NCBI GenBank assembly: GCA_905178155.1
Contig: CAJINV010000004.1
Location: 4,458,518-4,522,517, forward strand
Length of the DNA stretch: 64,000 nucleotides
Direction of reading: 5' to 3'
DNA from: Amoebophrya sp. A120
Taxonomy: Eukaryota > Sar > Dinophyceae > Syndiniales > Amoebophryaceae
Shown here: positions 24,588-37,432 of the stretch, one piece after another
Position numbering within the stretch: the first letter of the stretch is position 1
Layout of the letters: every line of letters starts with the position of its first letter
Notes under the pieces: model-generated
Databases searched by the model: none
Seen by the model: only the letters and a program-made list of their open reading frames with translations
What the model was told of the DNA's origin: nothing
Position numbers and translations under genes: made by a program

Positions 24588-26215
24588 TGGATCAAGTTCA
24601 AGTGAGAAAAGTTTCACGGACGACGTTGACCTCGTGGCAGTTACGAACGAAGCGAAAGCGCCGCGGCATTTTTGCTGCACTGAATTCAGTATCGGTCTGA
24701 CAGTAAACGAAACTCCAATCGCGTGTGCAGTCTGTATTTCGCTCGTTGTTCCTTTTTCCAATTTAGTTGTCTGGGGTTTTGAAGATTTCGTCTCCAATTA
24801 AAGGTTCTCGAGCGTTTGATCCTGAGTCGTGAACAGGAGTGAATCGAGATGGACGTTTAATTGAGCGGATTTCGAGCCTGATCTTTCGAAGGAGTCGCAG
24901 CTTCTAATATCGGCACTTCGCATCGGAGTCAGAACTTAGGATGGTTTTTTTCGCGACATAAAGTTTCATTGTCATTCTCGGATTTCGTTCCCAATAAGCC
25001 TCGAACTCGAAGGAGAAAACTTTTTAGCAATGGTGAGAAATAAGCGCACTAAGTAAACAGATCTAAAGTCGTCCTTAGAGGAAGTGATACATCAACCGCG
25101 CTTCGCTGCTAACTACGAGCACCTCAGTGCAGGCAGAAAGTCTGTTCGTTCAAGGGCCTGGGCCGTGCGGTCCACCGGTGGGTTGTCTTCGTGCCGCAAC
25201 CGCGATTGGCTCTTTCGCGGTCATTCTACTGACGACCACTACCAACACGCGAAGTCGTTTGATACGATTACAGTACCGAGTCATCACCGTCACCGAGTCC
25301 CAGGTCTTCCTAGGAGGTCTTAGCCCCGCTGCGAGTGAGTCCGAGGATTTCCAGGGCCCCGTGCAGCTTCCACGCCGTAGCGGAAAAGAAGTTGCTTATT
25401 GTCGTCACGGCACGACAGAGGCGGATTTTTGACACGACGAGAACAAACGGCGACGTGCAACTAAATTTTCCAGCGGCCGGACATTTTTCTTCGCGCTCCT
25501 GCGACGAGGCAATTCTACTTCAGTGAGCATCAAAGCTGCAAAGAACTGCTTCTATTCGAGGAGCAAACAGTCGTACCGCGAGTTATACGCACACGCCAAT
25601 ATCCGGACCGACATCGACTCACTAGCAGAACGAAGGAGCCGCAGCTCTGCTACACCGACAGACGTCCTCAACTAACGACGGAAGTTCTGGCTAGTTGTTT
25701 ACCATACTTGTAGTTCTCCAGGCAGCAGCACGACAAGAACTACAACTACAGCTTTGGCGAAAAGCCGCAGCTTATCCGTGACAACTTTCGACGTGGCCCG
25801 GCAAAAAACAAAAAGTTGTTGCTGCGGGTAACACGGCGTCAGGAAATCAAGACAAGTGAGAGCAGCGTCCTGCTCCATTCGTGGTGCATCATCATCCTCT
25901 CCCTGTGGTCCCTGCTGGTGGTGCGAATTTAATTCGAACTTGAAAACAAAGGAAAAGGGAGCTGCAGAGCTACTCCGAGCTACTTCTCCGCAGCTGACAC
26001 ACCTCAGACCCACAAAAAATCAACGAAAAAAAGCAGCGCCAACTACGACTGCGCTTCTCCTGTCAAGCGGACTAGTAGAGGCATCTACTTCTGTGAAGCG
26101 GACAAGAAGCATCCTCTGTTGCAGTCACCCAACGCCGGGTGTAGTACCATCCAGGGAAGTAGGAGAATAACAATAAAAGTTCCTCTAACTACAACAGAGA
26201 CAGACCATCCTCAAG
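24588..26215. other. Intergenic region upstream of DRC1
   Basis: 1.6 kb with only short open frames and no recognised gene. No introner was seen. Confidence 0.5.
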
Positions 26216-29200
26216 ATGGAGATCGCCAACCTTCCCGACCGGGAAGAGCGAATAGCCGCGAGGAGACGGCGAGCGGAAGCAAAACTGAAAAGAGAGAAGG
26301 AGGAGCTGGATGATACGGGGGCGGACCTACTCGAAGAACAGGATCAGGGACTGGGGAAACAAATGGTACAACTTATCCTGCGCTTTTTTCTCTGTTTGGC
26401 TAAAAAAATGTTCTGCAATTGAAATTGTAGTTTCAGTTCTTGTTCATGTTCTTCCGTACAACTCTCTCAAGCATGTTCCTGCTCAACTACATCCGCGCAT
26501 TCATATTCCATGATGTTGGTCTTCTTGTTGTTGCGGGCTCACATGATATGATTCCCTACACCAGGTATCAGAAGCCACCGCGTTTCTGGAGCGATTGCAG
26601 TACGACACAACAAACGACTTAACCGACATCCGCGTCCGCTTTGATAACGAGGAAAATGAGAGGAGAATAATAGATATGGATTGCAAAAATGTCTGGGTCT
26701 GGATGAATGCAAGGTTTGTCATGCTTGTCTGGCATGACGGAAGAGTTTGTGATGCGTGTCCAAGAAGAGACACTTTGGCTTGTCATGCTAAACGCAGTTT
26801 GTCATGCGGAAAGCGCAACACTAAGCAGCGCAAATATTTGTCATGCTTGGCTGTGCATTACAAAGAGTTCACTAATATTCACAACTTAGCATTAGATTAC
26901 AAGTTTCCAGACCCAGACATTTTTGCATTTAATAATAGAGGAAAACGCACGGCTGGACAGGTACGAAGCGCTGCAGATCGAGGCGGTGTCCAGTGGCAGA
27001 AAAAACGCCGCAGTAGAGCTCAAATGGGCGGACTTGCTTTACATCGACATACCACAGGTATTATAGTGGTATGCTTCGCATCTTCTTTTCGTAGCATGAC
27101 AGACTCCAGTGTTGAAGTTAATGTCAGGTCTTGCATGACAACTTCAGAAATTTCTGGCAATTGTCTTTACATGATCATGAACAAACCACAGGAACTCCAC
27201 GACCAGTTGCTGCTGCAGAAAGAAGCCTGTCTCAACATTCTCGAGGGGAAGGACCGCAGAATACGAGAGTTCTTGACCGAATTGAAAAATAAGGACGAGG
27301 AGTATAATATGTTCTTTTCCTTATCATGTTCCGTACAGCAAGAAAAACGAACCCCCTCCGAATGGTGCACATGCAGCTGCTTGCTGAAAAAATACATAGA
27401 TATAGACAAATTTTGGTCCTCGCAATGCCGTGGCGGTGGCACACGAAATGAACAATTCTACCTTATTCCAAAAATCTATCACTAGGTACCAGAAGATGCT
27501 GAAGCGGCAGGCGCACGACGTGAATCTGTTGATTAAGAAGATGCGAGCCCAGTACGTCGGCCTGCAAGAGAAATACGACGAGCAGCTGGTGGAAATAGAA
27601 AACGCATTTGCGCAGGAGAGAACCGACCTGATGAAGAGAAATCGAGAAGACATCGAGGTATTGATACATTTTTGAAATTGCATGAAGATATCATGAAAAA
27701 TGGACATAGATGATAGAGGAGCTTTTTTTTCGCTTCTGATCATGATATCGCTCTTGCGTGTTTCTGATGCTTATCATGCTTATGCGAGTTGTGTCTGCAT
27801 GAGAAACATTTTACATCGCGACTTATCACAGAATCTCTTCGAAAAGCGGCGGCAGATGGAAGAAGCCGAGTTCATGGACCAGCGAGTCGACCGGGAAAAA
27901 AGGTTCAAAAAGAAAATCGACGACCTGCGAGAACAGAACGACGACGAATACAACCACAGCAGAATCGCGTTGGAAAAATCCATCCAAGAGCTCGAGGTCC
28001 ATTTGGAAAAAATGATGGCGACCTACCAGTATAATTGCCTTCTCGATTTGCTGACTAGCCTTTGTCAACATGCAGATGCACACGTATAGCAAGCAGCTGC
28101 GTAGGATGAGGGGGGCTCATGCCACAAGCTGTGCGCTGGCGTTTCAATAGATGAAAGATGAGTCAGATGATCATGGAGAAAAAGTAAAAGATTTTTCATT
28201 CCGCAAGCACAACATCACATGACACTCATGAATTTAACCATACACTAATACTACACTTCCTAGGCTAAACAAGGAGAAGCTCGACTACAATCTGCAAGTG
28301 CTGATCGAGCGAAACAAGGAGCACAGCGCCATTCAGAGCAGCTACAAAAACCGCTTGAACCGATTACGTGAAACGCTGAACACGCTGTTGACCCGGTATA
28401 ACAAGCTCGACGCAAAGTACAAGACGGAGAATCAGGAGCTGACGGAGGAGTATAAGCGACTCACGAAGCAGTTCAAGGACCTCCAGGACAAGCACGCACA
28501 CTTCGAAAAGGCGGACGAAATCAAGTTCAGATATGCAATGCAAAAGTATCGTACTCGTATAAATGCATTACAAATTGAGTTAGCACCACAAATTTAATTT
28601 GTAATGCGGATTTGCCCTGAAAAAAAGATTTGTCATGCATATTTGCAATTAGTATGAGTGCGATACTTTTGCACAGGATATCAGAGAAGTGTGGGCCATG
28701 AACGAAGGCGAGGCGAAGCAAGTCATTGGAAAGGTATTGTTCATTGAACAATGATTGTGTCGCCGTGGTCGTATGCGTGCTGATAATTACGACAGGCTTA
28801 TACATAGAAGTAGATAAATTACAATTTTATTTCTAAAAATTTCGTGTGGAGGAAGTTCTTCCCCTCCCATGGTACTAGGCTTCCCACGCACGAGAAACTA
28901 CATGCAGCTGGTGCATTCCACCGTAGAAACTAAATATCAAAGTTTTTCTATATTCGCTGTTTAACACAGATTCTCGAATGCGACAAGCTGATCCACGAGC
29001 AGCAGCTGAGTTTACCCTGGAGCAGTCCCCAGGAGAACCTCCTGAATGAGCAGTTTGAGACCGGCACCAGCACCGAGGCGGGGACCCAGACGGGCACGAA
29101 GTCCTATCCTGAGTAAAAACGTCCCCACACCAGAGTCAAGATGGGAAATCTGCTAGACAAATCAACCTGCTTCGGCTGTTTCGCATGACAAGACTGCCGT

Positions 29201-31246
29201 CGTAGTGTAATCCTGTTTTGCTATTTAAGCAGCATCACAGATCTAGCATACTATGCGTATTCTAGCACCACAAATTCCAAAAACACGACTTGAAAATGCT
29301 TCTCATGGGGCTCCGCATGAGAAACTTTCTTGGCGTGCGGATTTGCATGACAGCGCTGGGGTGGTGACGTTTTTGCTCAGGATAAGTCCCTGTCCAAAAA
29401 CATGTCCTCTGCGGGCGGCGGAGGCGGTGGCGAGGGCAAGAAGGGCGTCGAGTTCTATCTCGTGAAAATTTGCCATTCTCATCCACTTTTTGCATGACAA
29501 ACAGAGGACTTTATGTATGTTTTGCATGACAAATTGGATGGAGATGGTCAATTTTCAGGGGATAAGTTCTTCGCAAAGAGGACAAAGAAAGTGCTGGACC
29601 TGATAAAAGACGAGTGCAGCTACTTGCTGGACGTCAAGGTACTACTTGCATTGATGATTCGTTCTTGTTGGTTTTGAACAATAATTTGATGCACCAACGA
29701 AAAAATCTACCAACGTCGCGACTTGCACACGGCAAGTATGAAACCGAAACTGTTGATTGCGCAACATGTTGGCATGTTTCAACTCTATCTCAATCTCACT
29801 CTTGTGAAAAAATATCAGATAAAAGACGAGATGGCACTCGCCCCCGATGCTGCCCAGCGAGATGTGATTCAAGTAAACGCAATATTGAAATACATCGGCG
29901 TCGAGTCACAAGAGGACTTGGACTTATTGACGAGCATGTTTTACCAGGGGCAGGACGACGACGATGAGACACTGTATTGCGATTTTTTCATCTCCTCGCT
30001 TTGAATAACTTCTTGTGTGCCGCTGGTGAGGAAGTATTGCCGCGTTAGCATTTACTACTACAGCATCTCTTCGCGGTCTGTAGTCATCGTTGCGCAACTT
30101 GTTGCACCTGGTAACTTAATTGCAGGTAGTACTACAGAAATTGCGCTTGCACAAAACATTGATTAGCAAAACATCCCAGTACAAGCAATAAAACACAGCT
30201 ATGTCGACGCGGACGATGTGCTTCGTATCCTCCGGGAATTTCTCGCGGAGAAGGAGAATTTGCGTATGGCCGACCTGTCCGGCGGCGCCAGTAAAAAGGC
30301 GGGGGAGGACGCCCAGGAGTCGAAGAACCTGAGGAGAAAGCAGGAGAAGAAGTTTTGGGATCGGATGGCACTTATCTTGTGCAAAACAAGTATCGTACTC
30401 GTAGCAATTGCAGTCATGCATTACAAATCTCGTTCCCAAGGCAAATCAGCATGACAAATTCCATTTGCCATGCTGAGCGAATTTGTGTTGCAATCACTAC
30501 AACTAGTACGATACTTTTGCAGTTCATAGCACTGTGCCTGCCCGAGACCACCGTCCGGGTGTGGAAGGCGTTGCAGAAGCAAATGGGCCGGTATTTGAAG
30601 TTACTGCACTTCCGGTCACAACTAGTCGACGACGCCGTGGACCTGCAAAAGCAGAACGATATGAATTGCAAAAGTATCGTGCTCGTAATAATGGCAGTCA
30701 CGCATGACAAATCTAACTTGCTTCTACTGGCTCTAGCATCACAAATTGCATTATTTCTGGTCGTGAGAAAGTTTGTCATGCGTTTCATACTTAGTGCGAT
30801 CCTTTTGCAATGCATAAACGAGGAGCTGAAGCAACTGCTGGATCAGTATCTGGGCAGCAAGGTGAACGAGGAGCTGCAGATTTATGGATGTGTCAGGATC
30901 GAAATCGACAAAGTTGATTTAATTTCTCATGCATAAATTGCAAGCCATGAAATGCCTCGCTTGCAAGGATGGCAAGTGAGGCCGACAGACAGCCTGTTTG
31001 GGGTCTGCGATAGAGCTGTTGAAGTACTTAGCATGACAAAAGAGGCCCCCTGTCCCTGAACAGCATGACAAATTGGATTTAGACGGTGCCAAAATTTGTC
31101 GTGCGCCGCTTGAAAATTGGGCTTCGAACTAGTATCGATTTTATGCATTACAACTTTGACAATTTCAATCCTGACACTTCCATAAGATTCCGCCCACGCA
31201 CGTCATCCGTGTGGTCACCGGCGGCGCTGGGGCACCGCCGGCGTGA
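26216..31246 (+). CDS. DRC1: Dynein regulatory complex subunit 1 (nexin-DRC)
   Basis: DRC1 is a structural subunit of the nexin-dynein regulatory complex, which links axonemal doublets and tunes dynein. Sixteen coding segments give 671 aa, near the usual ~740: 26216-26365, 26565-26674, 26940-27057, 27192-27301, 27486-27657, 27832-28028, 28264-28531, 28686-28733, 28970-29104, 29390-29455, 29570-29638, 29819-29973, 30199-30372, 30534-30659, 30822-30882 and 31190-31246. Long coiled coils dominate. Family hallmarks include KDEEYQKMLKRQAHDVNLLI, KMMATYQLNKEKLDYNLQVL, FREVWAMNEGEAK and the C-terminal LLDQYLGSKVNEELQIPPTH. Eight introns are GT-AG, all starting GTA; seven are introners. Exact excision restores family-typical residues at several junctions. 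It implies a motile flagellate stage. Confidence 0.97.
26675..26934. mobile_element. Introner, family B, 260 bp
   Basis: Duplication ataga (26670-26674 and 26935-26939). Ends are TATGGATTGCAAAAATG and CATTTTTGCATTTAATA. Excision rebuilds Glu (RRII-E-ENAR). Confidence 0.94.
28532..28680. mobile_element. Introner, family A, 149 bp
   Basis: Duplication tcaga (28527-28531 and 28681-28685). Left TATGCAATGCAAAAG, right CTTTTGCACAGGATA. Excision gives IKFR-EVWAMNE, the sequence expected for DRC1, which fixes the excision to element plus one duplication. Confidence 0.97.
29105..29384. mobile_element. Introner, family E (CGTCCCCAC type), 280 bp
   Basis: Duplication agtcc (29100-29104 and 29385-29389). 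Left TATCCTGAGTAAAAACGTCC, right GACGTTTTTGCTCAGGATA. Excision joins TGTKS-LSKN. Confidence 0.94.
29456..29564. mobile_element. Introner, family C, 109 bp
   Basis: Duplication agttc (29451-29455 and 29565-29569). Left TATCTCGTGAAAATTTGCCA, right TGGTCAATTTTCAGGGGATA. Excision joins KGVEF-FAKR. Only 66 coding bp separate it from the previous introner. Confidence 0.93.
30373..30528. mobile_element. Introner, family A, 156 bp
   Basis: Duplication gcact (30368-30372 and 30529-30533). Left TATCTTGTGCAAAACAAG, right CTTTTGCAGTTCATA. Excision rebuilds Leu (RMA-L-CLPE). Confidence 0.95.
30660..30816. mobile_element. Introner, family A, 157 bp
   Basis: Duplication aacga (30655-30659 and 30817-30821). 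Left TATGAATTGCAAAAG, right CTTTTGCAATGCATA. Excision rebuilds Glu (KQN-E-ELKQ) in the conserved DRC1 C-terminal coil. Confidence 0.96.
30883..31184. mobile_element. Introner, family D, 302 bp
   Basis: Duplication agatt (30878-30882 and 31185-31189). The terminal repeat begins TATGGATGTGTCAGGATCG. Excision yields EELQI-PPTH, the family-typical DRC1 C-terminal motif. Confidence 0.97.
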
Positions 31247-32239
31247 GGAGCGCAGGAAGGAGTGCACTAGAGGATATGTGAACGGCACTTCTACACCAAC
31301 ATACTGCATTCTCGGCTGGTAGAACTTTCACTTTGTAAATGTAAGTGTAACTGTGCAAATTAAAACCACGATCTCTTCTTCTGAGAATAGCAGAACCTTA
31401 TCCCTTGAAGTTATTTTTCCTGTAGATGATGAAGAACTTCGAAATGTATTACCTATACCTTGAGATTCGAAATTAGACCAATTGCAGCTCCTGCCTTGTT
31501 GCTCAGGACGCGTTATTGCTTGAAGAGTGATTTACTTCTTCACACCTTGAGATTCGAAATTATGACAAGAAATAAAACCGTAAGTTTATATTGCTAGTTT
31601 ATTGCTTCTTCAACAATAGAAAGTAAAACACAGAGAGAATATGATTGTAATCAACCGAAGGTATAGTGGAAGTGGAGGACGAGGTACTATCGTTATCTTC
31701 AATCACCGTCCACTATAGATGAGCTGGTAGCACCGGAATGACGATGATCGCACTGTCAGTGGACAACAGGTACTACCGTCGTCGCGGAGTGGAACTATTC
31801 CTCGCAACCAACGACCAAAAAAGGTTGATGGGATGAACAAGCTGGAGGAAGCCACTCGAGTCGATCACGTCCGTCGCCGGGGGCGTCTGGACCCGGTTTG
31901 TTCGGTGCCTCTGCGAGGAACGCACTCACGAAAGGAATCGTCATCCCCACTGTTTTTTTTTGGTGAAGCCCAATCAAAGATCTTTCGCGAAACAATATAA
32001 GATACCCGAAGATGCAAGAAGGTCGTTCTCCGTTCTATCTAAGCGCATTCCGGTCCGGAGGGCTGCAATAATCATGATCCTTCGTAGAAGTTCCTGCTCG
32101 TTGCCGCGAGAAGCAATAGGTCCTCGTGTGTGTGCCCTGAGTGTGTGCGCTGCCCTTGTTCCCCGAAAAATTAAATTACAAAGGATCAACATCACGTTGA
32201 GTTTCTGGATATGGCATAAACGTCGGTTTTGGTCGTGGC
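31247..32239. other. Intergenic region with direct repeat
   Basis: ACCTTGAGATTCGAAATTA occurs twice, about 85 bp apart (near 31458 and 31543). No gene or introner was seen. Confidence 0.5.
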
Positions 32240-34974
32240 ATGGTTTTTTACAGATCTTGTCAGTCCTCCTGTGCAGTTGCGCATCAGCGCAGGCTGCGAG
32301 GCGTGGGTTTCTGCACCTTGAAAGAGAGCAGGTTCTTTGTTTTAACTCGCAAGAAGACTCGCCCTGTCCCCATCCGCGCATTCGGAACGGCCACGACGGT
32401 GCAAGATGCAGCCGCGGCTGTGCTACAAAACGCACCGTGGCTACAATACAAATTGCAAGAAGAACATCGTGCGGCGACCGCTAGTAGTTCCTCATCCTCC
32501 TCCTCTTCAAGCAACAGTACTCCACCTGCTACGTCGCCACGCCACGACACGAAACCCCCACCTGCCAGCATTTTCAACGGCACATGGCCCCGGTTCCTCT
32601 CGAAGGAAGCCTCCACGGCTGCCCCCGATGCGAAAATCGCAGAGCGGTGGCTGGTGGTCCCCGCGAGTTTTCTCGTGCAGGGCTCGGTCGGGTCGGTGTA
32701 CGCCTGGAGCCTGTGGAACGAACCGCTGACCAGGAGTCTGGGCGTCGTGGCCAGCTGCTCCTCGGATTGGGACCTGCAGTCCTCGGTGATGACCTTCACC
32801 ACGATGGCGTGCTCGCTCGGCGTCACCACCTTCTTTCTCGGACCCTGGTCGGAGCGCGCGGGCCCGAGGTATACGGCCACCGTGTCCGCACTGGCCTACA
32901 CGGCGTCCTTGCTGACGTGCAGCGCGGCAGCCTACTTGCACTCCCTGCCGGTGCTGTATTGCGGAGGAGTCTTGGGCGGGATAGGGTGGGGACTAGGTAC
33001 AAAAAAAAGTGATCGTGATGTTTAGCTGTGTTTGTTTTTGCTTGCTCTTGCATTGTTGAGTACGAGCCTCGAGCCCGAGTGCTGATGCGGCAGGGACATT
33101 CTTCATGTCTCTGTCTCTCGCGAGATATTACCATCAAATCGTCCGAATGAAATTTCACATATGACAAAAACCCCACAACTTACACTTAGGTTACATTTCC
33201 CCGGTGAGCACGCTGCTTCGGTGGTTCCCGGACCGCCGCGGCCTTGCGGGCGGCCTAGCTCTTTCCGCCTTCGGAGGCGGCGCCGCCATGGCCGCGCCCC
33301 TGATTCGCCGCGGCTTGGACTACTTTTCGCAGCCACCATTAAAAGTGCCGCCTAACGTCGCGATCCGCACCGACGCGGTCACGGGAAAACAGTTTTTTGG
33401 CGAGAGTCAAGAGGTCGTGTACGCCACGAAGCACGACATGGCACAGTACGTGTCCGCGCATTACAATCTTGGTGGTGCAATGTTACCAGAAGAATCTACT
33501 TCCGCAACGACCTTTTTCGCCCAGACGTCTCCACAACTCGAGGAGGCCATGTTTGGCACCACTTCCACCGCCTCGGACCTCCTCGTCGCGCCGCTGACCG
33601 AGGGCTACTACCTGGTCGGCACCGGCGACACGGGCGCGGCGGGCGCGTTCCTGTGCCTCGCCGGGCTGTACGGCACCCTGATGCTGACCGGCGCGTCCCT
33701 CCTCCGCACCCCGCCGGCCAACTGGAGTCAGACCGTGCTGCAGAAATATGAGAAGAGCACGTCCGGTTACGCGCAAGCGGCCGACGGCAAGAAGCGCCTG
33801 CAGCTGCAGGAACAGTCCACGCAGGGCGTGGTGACCCCGCAAGAAGCGCTGAACACACCGCAATTCGCCTACCTCTGGCTGACCATCTGCGGGAACGCGT
33901 GCGGGGGGATGGCTCTGTTGAGCACCGCCAGCACGGTGATGACGGAAAGCTTCGGCGCGGTGCTGCCACAAGTGGTGACCGCCGGGTTCGCGGCGAGCTA
34001 CGTCTCGGCCTTGAGTTTGTCCAACTCTGCGGGCCGACTTGGCTGGAGCATCGTCAGTGATCATGTGGGAAGGAGGAAAACGTAGGATGCGGATTTTGAT
34101 GCGGTTTTGATAGAAATTTACGATTTATGCTATATCGTCATGGAACTGGAAGCTTTTTTTGACATGGACGCTAGCACAGGAGGAGAAGTATATGCGAATT
34201 TGTTTTGGCATTCTCCCCCACATGACACTTCTCAGATACCACATTTTTGCGCAAGCGGGCGTTATCGGTGTGCTCGCGCTGCCGCATTTGAACCGGGCGA
34301 CCGTGGAGGGGAAGATTGGAGCTCTTTCCGCCCTCGGTGACGCGGTGCTCGGAGTCCCGGAATCGGGCCCGCTGCTGGCGTACTGCGGCTTCACCTGCAT
34401 GCTCATGTCGTTTTACGGGGGGCAGTTCTCGGTGCTCCCGAGCTACGTCGCGGACCTGTTCTCCGAGAAGCACGCCGGCGCGATCCACGGGCGCATCCTC
34501 ACGGCCTGGAGCGCCGCCAGCGTGCTGGGTCCGCAGGGGCTGGCGTGGTTTCGGGAACAGAGCTACCGGCGGGCGTGTGCGGACCTGGCGAAAATGATTC
34601 CGGGCGAGGAGTTCGAGTCGCGGTTCGGCGTGGCAGTAACCGAATTAGACACGCTCGTGAGCGCGAAAACGGTCACGATACAGCGGTTGTTGGAGTTGTG
34701 CCCGGCGGGGACGCTGGACCCAAGCTTGACGTTGTACAACGACTCCTTCATCGCGATTGCGGGTGCGTTGGCGGGCGCCGGGTTCTTCAACGGTATGATA
34801 CGGCAAGTCGACCCGCAACATTTCGTTCCGGGAACGGCTCCGGTAGTGGCGGGGAAGGCGGGGACTACTTCGGGAGAGAGGGCAGCGTCTGCGGTTAGTA
34901 CCGCGAGTACTCCTCCTGCACAGCAGGGCTCGACGAAAAGTGGCACGCGGCCTGGAGGTGGAATTTCCGTGTGA
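32240..34974 (+). CDS. Major facilitator superfamily transporter, OFA/monocarboxylate-like
   Basis: Exons 32240-32996, 33190-34081 and 34236-34974 join in phase across two GT-AG introns to give 795 aa. The first ~115 residues are an Arg-rich, Ser-rich extension (MVFYRSCQSSCAVAHQRRLR) that could direct it to an organelle; that is inference. Twelve-helix MFS features follow: SFLVQGSVGSVYAWSLWNEP, the segment YISPVSTLLRWFPDRRGLAG built across intron 1, which is typical of oxalate/formate-antiporter-like proteins, and SDHVGRRKT as the cytoplasmic motif built across intron 2. Large loops between helices are lineage-specific. Substrate cannot be read from sequence; small organic acids are the family norm. 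No introners. Confidence 0.9.
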
Positions 34975-36400
34975 ATGACAGATGCAATGATGCGGTCAAG
35001 AAGGCTTTATCATCAGACATGCCACAGCCACGAACCAGGCACCTCGGTCAGATATGACACTACACATAACACGTACGACGCTGCTCTTTGTGCCTGAGTT
35101 GTGCCGTGGCTGCGCTTTTATTTTGCATTTTTTGTAGCACTTGCTGCTGTTGGACCTTTACGCCCCGAAGCGAAGGCCTTAGTTAGATGCTTTTACCCAC
35201 TTGAACAGTGTTCCGAGTCATAAATCAAACTCAAACGCCCGTCCGCTCTTTCTTGTCCATTTTTTTCTGCGCGCGCTTTGCGGTGCGTAGGGTAGCCAGC
35301 AGCACAGGATCTCCCGGCCTGGCTGCGGTGGGGGGCCCTCCTACCCTACCCCTTGCGGCGGCAGTTCCGGTCTTTGTTTATCGACGACACCCACGGTCTG
35401 CCCTGGCGCGAGGTCTGTGACCCCAAGGAGCGCTTGTTGGGCCTATCGCTGGAGCTTGCGGGTTGGGACCAATCCGCGCAGAAGAGGGAGGCCCAGTGCT
35501 TTCGCATGGGGGTAGGGGGTGTGGCGGTAGGCCTCGGCGCGGCGAGGAGCATGACTCTGCGCGAGACTGCCCCGCCACCGGGCGGACTTGCACGCAGAAG
35601 GGGCTCCAGCAATACAGGGCGCGCCGAATGATCTGCCCTCATTGCAGCAACTACGCGGCCACAGCAGTTTGGCGGCGGCAAAGGCCCGTCGCGCCGTAGA
35701 GGCCCCCCGCGCGCCCCGCGTGGCGCGCGCCTTCTGCGCCGCCCCCCGCCGGCCTTCCTTGGTGGCGGGCCGGCCGCGCGCCGGTGGTTTGGGGCGCGGG
35801 AAGTCGGGACGCGGCTTGGCGGGGGGGCGCGCTCGCGCACGCAGGAGGCAGGCACTGCGCCGCGGCCGCGCGCGCGGTATAAATACGGGGGCCACCGCTT
35901 CGCAAGCAATCTGCGCCGGCGCCCAGACGTCGCGCGCAACCCACCAAATGAGGGCGACCGGCTGAGCAGCTGAAATGGACCGCGCGCGGCAGCGGGCGCC
36001 ATATCCAAACGCATCAGCAAGGACGCAGCGCGCCGCCCTACGGCGCTCCCAGCGAGCCAACCAAAGAACCCGCCCCCCGCCGCCCGGGCGGGTTTGCCCG
36101 CCGCGGCCGGCTTGAATGTATGAGGCCCCCCATGTTTTGGGCCCGCCGGCCATTGCAGGCCGCCAGCCGGCAGGCCCGCCCGCCAGCGCGCGCCCGCATG
36201 CCGGACGGCGGCCAGCCAGCAAGTGAGGCGGGCCCGCTCCAGGGCCCTTTCTTTGTATGTTCTCTTTTCCGCATACTAGATCTCGCCGCAGCAGTGGCGC
36301 CCTGCCTCCCCCCGGCCTGCGTGGCTCGCCGATGTCAGGAAGCAGGGAGGCCGCCTGCCCGGAGGCCGTCCGTGGCGAAGGCCCGGCGCGGGCCCGGGCA
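34975..36400. other. GC-rich island, no supported gene
   Basis: From about 35280 the sequence becomes very GC-rich with long open frames on both strands that look like composition artefacts. A TATA-like GGTATAAATACGG lies at about 35876-35889. GGCCCGCCGGCCAT (near 36140) also occurs inside the large introner near 13988. Confidence 0.6.
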
Positions 36401-36409
36401 TTCTTTTGG

Positions 36410-37408
36410 CGGTTCTTCTCGGGCGCGGGTTCGTGGGTGTTCTTCCCCGCGCAGGTCGGGGCGCCGCCCTTGCGGTTGGTACGTAGGCTCACTGAAAAAT
36501 GAGCGTTGCTCGGGGGCTGGGAGCTCGAATACAGACCCGGGGGCCTTCGGGTGCGAGCCAGCGCGACGAAATTCTTCGGCACCGCTTTCGTACGCTAGAT
36601 TGGTTGCGGAGCAGGAAGCCAGTCCGGATGTAGATTGGTTCCCGGCCTCGTCTATGATTTTTTTTCTGGGTGTGCCAGTATTCTTTCGATGTGCTGTTCG
36701 ATGTCAGGAGCCCGAGAGCGTGGAGGAGCATAGTAAGTAGGCATCACATGAGAGCGTCTGGTCAAAACATTGAAGAAGAGGAACTACGATGGAAAGGGAT
36801 GAGGTAGGTCGCCGCGAGTGTAACATGGTAAGCGCGCAAAACCAGTAGAACAAAGACAAATCCTTAAACGACCACGAGGTGTGCAGTTTGTCAGTTTGAA
36901 CGGAGCGACTTTCAGCTGGAGGCAAAAGGTCCTGGCTTTGAAGTCCTGTTTCCTCACCTGTGTTGTCTTCCCCTTTCAAATACGCATGTTATTAACCTCC
37001 AGGTCTAACCCTATTCGCCCCTTACACTTCAATATCAATATTAGTTTTAGTCCCATTAAGTTTTCTGTTTGTTGCGACTCTCACTCTGTCTATCCGTATG
37101 TGCCCGTACACGGACCACGTCAATGTGCGCTCCCTCCATGCTGTCAATGGACGTTGACCAGTAGCCTAGAAGTAGAAGGCTCACACACTATCATACATGC
37201 AGAACAAGTTTTCGTGCGGCACTTTCGGGCGACCATTTTCTTCATCGTCTGATTCTCAATTCTATTGTTGCCCTACCGCCCCCAGTGAAGATTTACAAAT
37301 AAACCATCGACCCAGGAGCCCCGACATCAAAAAATGGTTCGCATCCTCGCCTCCGGCGACGTGGTCACGGACAACGACCCCCGGGCGAAGTCTCTGATCG
37401 AGAGCTCG
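36410..37408 (+). repeat. Segmental duplication, copy A
   Basis: Aligns with 38010-39075 at an offset of about 1,610-1,667 bp. Shared blocks include the GCGCCGCCCTT region (36462 and 38072), TGCCAGTAT (36672 and 38198), GCRCAAAACCAGTA (36833 and 38491), AGAAGGCTCACACACTA and TACATGCAGAACAAGTT. It ends with 75 coding bases identical to the start of the gene at 39001. Confidence 0.9.
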
Positions 37409-37432
37409 CCGCCGGGCCGCTCTCTTTGCTAG
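37334..37432 (+). pseudogene. Truncated copy of the 5' end of the gene at 39001
   Basis: The first 25 codons (MVRILASGDVVTDNDPRAKS plus LIESS) are identical at the nucleotide level to 39001-39075. The copy then runs into GC-rich sequence and stops after seven unrelated codons. The upstream noncoding parts of the two copies are visibly diverged, so the perfect coding match is unexpected. It could be a tiny expressed ORF or a gene-conversion tract. Confidence 0.85.

Noticed and set aside
29111-29570. CRISPR-like recurrence of short motifs (GCATGACAAA and relatives)
   Set aside because: Spacing is irregular, motifs are in both orientations, and they fall inside TIR-bounded introners of a eukaryotic gene.
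35876-35889. TATA-box-like sequence
   Set aside because: No supported gene follows, and dinoflagellate promoters are not generally TATA-driven; probably chance.
35443-36582. 379-codon minus-strand open frame
   Set aside because: Lies wholly in the GC-rich island; the protein is Arg/Ala/Pro/Gly-rich, and long open frames exist on both strands there, as expected from lack of AT-rich stop codons.
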